From positions 1 through 15,956 of the forward strand of contig JBJEWF010000055.1 of assembly GCA_051884915.1 (NCBI GenBank): DNA of 15,956 nt, read 5' to 3'. The notes beneath the pieces were generated by a model. The model was given only the letters and a program-made list of their open reading frames with translations, did no database searches and was not told where the DNA came from. Position 1 is the first letter of the stretch, and every line of letters starts with the position of its first letter. Source of the stretch: RUG572 sp051884915 (lineage in GTDB: Bacteria > Verrucomicrobiota > Kiritimatiellia > RFP12 > UBA1067). A program made the position numbers and the translations under genes. Of the stretch, positions 14,089-15,956 are shown piece after piece.

Positions 14089-14516
14089 GCGCCGCCGCGC
14101 CGGAACGAAATCGCGCGCGCCTCTTCCGTTTCGCCCAGCGCGAAGGCCACGTGCCAGGCCGTCGCGGGAATCAGGCCGCCCGCCCGGTCCGGCCATTCGA
14201 CGAGCAGGACGGCCTTGCGGGCCAGATAGTCCTCCCAGCCGATCGTCAGCACGTCGTCCTCGTCCTGCAGGCGGTACAGGTCCATGTGGACGAGCAGAAA
14301 CCGGTCCGCCGGGTGTTCGACGACCAGGCAGAACGTGGGGCTGGTCACCGCCCGCCGGGCGCCCACCGCCGCGGCCAGGCCCTGCGCGAACGTCGTCTTG
14401 CCGGCGCCCAGATCCCCCTCCAGACAGACCACGTCGCCCGGTTCCAGCTCCGCGGCAAAGGCGCGCGCGACGGCCCAGGTCTCCTCGACGCTCGTCACTT
14501 CGTATTGTCGGTTCAT
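14082..14516 (-). CDS. tsaE: tRNA threonylcarbamoyladenosine biosynthesis ATPase TsaE
   Basis: A 144-residue P-loop ATPase. Walker A GDLGAGKTT is at 34-42, the switch SPTF at 59-62, HMDLYRL at 77-83 and VEWPDR at 106-111, all hallmarks of TsaE. With TsaB, TsaC and TsaD it makes t6A37 on ANN-decoding tRNAs; the partners are not in this window. ATG 14516 forms an ATGA overlap with the stop of the upstream dehydrogenase and is preferred over ATG 14525 (which adds MAD). The gene end overlaps the YgjP-like start. Confidence 0.95.
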   Translation of the reverse strand: MNRQYEVTSVEETWAVARAFAAELEPGDVVCLEGDLGAGKTTFAQGLAAAVGARRAVTSPTFCLVVEHPADRFLLVHMDLYRLQDEDDVLTIGWEDYLARKAVLLVEWPDRAGGLIPATAWHVAFALGETEEARAISFRRGGAC

Positions 14517-15418
14517 GTCAGCCATCCGTTCGCTGCGAGTTCCCCGAAGAACAGGCGGCAGTAGTCCGGCGCGAAGGCCGACGCGTGCGGCAGCCGCACC
14601 AGCCCCGGCAGGTTCGCCGCCAGCGGCGAGTCCGCCGTCAGCGGCTCGCGCCGGAAGACGTCCAGGAAGGCCGCGGCCAGGCGCCGCGTCTTCAGGGCCT
14701 TCGCCAGCGCGACCTCGTCGAGCGCGTTGCCGCGCCCCACGTTGACGAGCACGGCCGTCCGCTTCATCGCGCCCAGCGTCGCCGCGTCGACCAGATTGTC
14801 CGTCCCCGTGTCGCCCGGCAGGGCGACGATCAGCCAGTCCGCGTCTTTCAGGGCGGGCTTCAGGTCGGCGAAATTGCGCCGGCAGATCCCCGTCACGGCA
14901 ACCCCCAGCGCCGCCAGTTTGGCGCCGACCGCCCGGCCGATCTTCCCGTAGCCGAGAATCACGGCCCGGGTCCCGGCGACGCGCGTGCAGAACGGCGACA
15001 GCTCGCCGCGCGGCCACAGCGTCCCCGCCCGCTGCCAGTCCCAGGCCGGATAGAGCCCGCGCGCATGGGCGAACAGGCACGCCACCACGGTCTCGCCGAT
15101 GATCTGCCCGTGAAAGGCCCCGTTGACGCGGACCACGCCCGGGGGCAGTTCCGCGTCCGCGGGCAGCAGTTCGCGGCCGGCGCCGGGCGTCGCGAGCACC
15201 CGCAACCGCTTCGCCCGCGGGAACCACTCCCGCCGGAACTCCCAGACGATGGCGTGCGTCGCGCGCGGCAGCTCCCGCAGGAACGCCCGCTCGCCGCGGA
15301 CGGCGACGACGTCGCCCGAAACCAGGGCGCGAAAGGCCGCGACATCCCGCCGGTCGGCCCGAAAGGCGCCAATCGGCCAGTTCAGCCAGATCAGGTATCT
15401 GTTCGCCAGCTTCCGCAT
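14513..15418 (-). CDS. D-isomer-specific 2-hydroxyacid dehydrogenase family protein
   Basis: A 301-residue NAD(P)-dependent oxidoreductase. The NAD-binding domain starts at GTRAVILGYGKIGRAVG (149-165). The catalytic triad is visible: R229 (NVGRGNALDE), E258 (RREPL) and H278 (LPHASA). The N-terminal catalytic half is shorter and more divergent than in D-lactate or phosphoglycerate dehydrogenase, so the substrate cannot be named. It is the first gene of a five-gene overlapping string with tsaE, the YgjP-like gene, the SDR and the EamA transporter. The ATG follows an extended -10 box after 6 nt, predicting a leaderless mRNA and supporting this start. Confidence 0.9.
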   Translation of the reverse strand: MRKLANRYLIWLNWPIGAFRADRRDVAAFRALVSGDVVAVRGERAFLRELPRATHAIVWEFRREWFPRAKRLRVLATPGAGRELLPADAELPPGVVRVNGAFHGQIIGETVVACLFAHARGLYPAWDWQRAGTLWPRGELSPFCTRVAGTRAVILGYGKIGRAVGAKLAALGVAVTGICRRNFADLKPALKDADWLIVALPGDTGTDNLVDAATLGAMKRTAVLVNVGRGNALDEVALAKALKTRRLAAAFLDVFRREPLTADSPLAANLPGLVRLPHASAFAPDYCRLFFGELAANGWLT

Positions 15419-15424
15419 GCGGAG

Positions 15425-15433
15425 ATTATATCA
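15425..15433 (-). promoter_or_regulatory. Extended -10 promoter, leaderless start of the dehydrogenase-tsaE operon
   Basis: On the minus strand, TGA-TATAAT (15433-15425) is followed by CTCCGC and then the ATG at 15418. No convincing -35 box is seen at the usual distance. It lies in the 38-nt gap after the right-edge gene. Confidence 0.7.
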
Positions 15434-15456
15434 CAGACGGCGGCAGTCGCCACGGG

Positions 15457-15956
15457 CTACTCGCCCTTCTGCGCCGGCAGTTCGCCCGTCACGTCGAGGA
15501 TCCAGGCGGTATCGGCCCAGCACGGGTGGGTCCGGTCCTTGAAAATCTCCTTGAGGATCGGCTTCTTGACGTCCTCGTCGCGGTTCAGCACGTCGTTGAA
15601 GACGAGTTCCAGCGTGTCCGAACCGTAGGACTTGTCCATCAGGATGCCGGCCAGGAGCATGATGTGGTCGTCCGGAATCAGATTCAGCGCCCGGTGCAGG
15701 CACTCGTCGCGCCGGCTGTCGGGGACCTCCCGGAAGCGCGCGCTGAACACGCGCACGTCCTCCAGCGTCACGGTCGCCCCGTCCGCGGCCTCCATCCACT
15801 TGTCGGTGAGCGCGTCAAACGCGGCGACGAGCTTCTCCTCTTCCGCCTCGCGCCGCTCCTCTTCCGACAGGCTCTCCGCCGGTTCCGGCGCCGCCGCCGG
15901 TTCCGCCGCCGCCGCCGGCCGCGCCGGGGGCCGCGCCGCCGCCTTTCCGCCCCGGA
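15457..15956 (-). CDS. Unrecognised protein, C-terminal part with Ala/Pro/Glu-rich linker (runs off the right edge)
   Basis: The frame is open from the right edge to TAG at 15459-15457, about 166 residues. The visible N-terminal part is low-complexity: Ala/Pro/Arg runs, repeated AAAxEP motifs, then a charged SEEERREAEEEK helix. A compact C-terminal domain follows from about KLVAAFDALTDKW, with VRVFSARFREVPDSRRDECLHRALNLIPDDHIMLLAGILMDK and ending AWILDVTGELPAQKGE. I do not recognise the domain; its alternating helices resemble small alpha-helical repeat domains. An internal ATG at 15795 exists, but the continuous frame upstream with matching coding bias argues that the gene begins beyond the window. 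Confidence 0.75.
   Translation of the reverse strand, partial: RGGKAAARPPARPAAAAEPAAAPEPAESLSEEERREAEEEKLVAAFDALTDKWMEAADGATVTLEDVRVFSARFREVPDSRRDECLHRALNLIPDDHIMLLAGILMDKSYGSDTLELVFNDVLNRDEDVKKPILKEIFKDRTHPCWADTAWILDVTGELPAQKGE

Noticed and set aside
13522..15628. Long plus-strand frames opposite the tsaE operon
   Set aside because: They have Arg/Pro/Gln-rich composition and overlap five well-supported minus-strand genes.

Overview
The window is a stretch of compact, high-GC bacterial chromosome. I recognise no rRNA, tRNA, CRISPR array, phage gene or transposase. The gene set (L21/L27, RuvC, TsaE, two GT4 glycosyltransferases, a phosphomannomutase and a Bacteroides/plant-type bifunctional fucose salvage enzyme), together with very high GC and intergenic CGCAAAG-type short repeats, fits an uncultured PVC-type bacterium, perhaps Kiritimatiellota or a relative. 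That placement is a low-confidence impression; no marker here fixes the phylum.

Layout. Bases 1-257 hold the 5' part of an unrecognised gene (minus strand) with a clear sigma70-like promoter. Bases 459-2587 (minus strand) carry rplU-rpmA, a rho-independent terminator, ruvC and a Zn-type CDF transporter. From 2713 the plus strand carries a GT4 glycosyltransferase and then a phosphomannomutase/phosphoglucomutase that has its own promoter overlapping the upstream stop codon. Bases 5248-10108 (minus strand) are an L-fucose salvage operon: fkp (fucokinase plus fucose-1-phosphate guanylyltransferase), fucP (fucose:H+ symporter) and fucU (fucose mutarotase). Bases 10396-11610 are a second GT4 glycosyltransferase, flanked by two same-orientation copies of a short repeat element. 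Bases 11841-15418 (minus strand) are an overlapping gene string: 2-hydroxyacid dehydrogenase, tsaE, YgjP-like metallopeptidase, SDR and EamA transporter. The right edge cuts an Ala/Pro/Glu-rich protein of unknown function.

How the genes fit together. FucP would import L-fucose, FucU would interconvert its anomers and FKP would make fucose-1-phosphate and GDP-fucose. The two glycosyltransferases and the mannomutase are plausible users or partners in surface glycan synthesis. No fucose catabolism genes (fucI, fucK, fucA) lie in the window.

The most interesting system is the fkp gene itself. Its product begins with a complete HigA/XRE-type helix-turn-helix domain fused in frame to both enzyme domains, with no HigB toxin nearby. 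The fkp promoter (TTGACG-N17-TATGAT) has its -10 box inside a perfect 7+7 dyad (GGATGCG-N10-CGCATCC). This suggests a self-regulating enzyme that senses fucose or its nucleotide products, similar in architecture to NadR (HTH + nucleotidyltransferase + kinase). Two other patterns stand out. Three genes share an extended -10 box exactly 6 nt before an ATG, which predicts leaderless transcripts. Both copies of the repeat element abut the stop codon of a gene in the same orientation.
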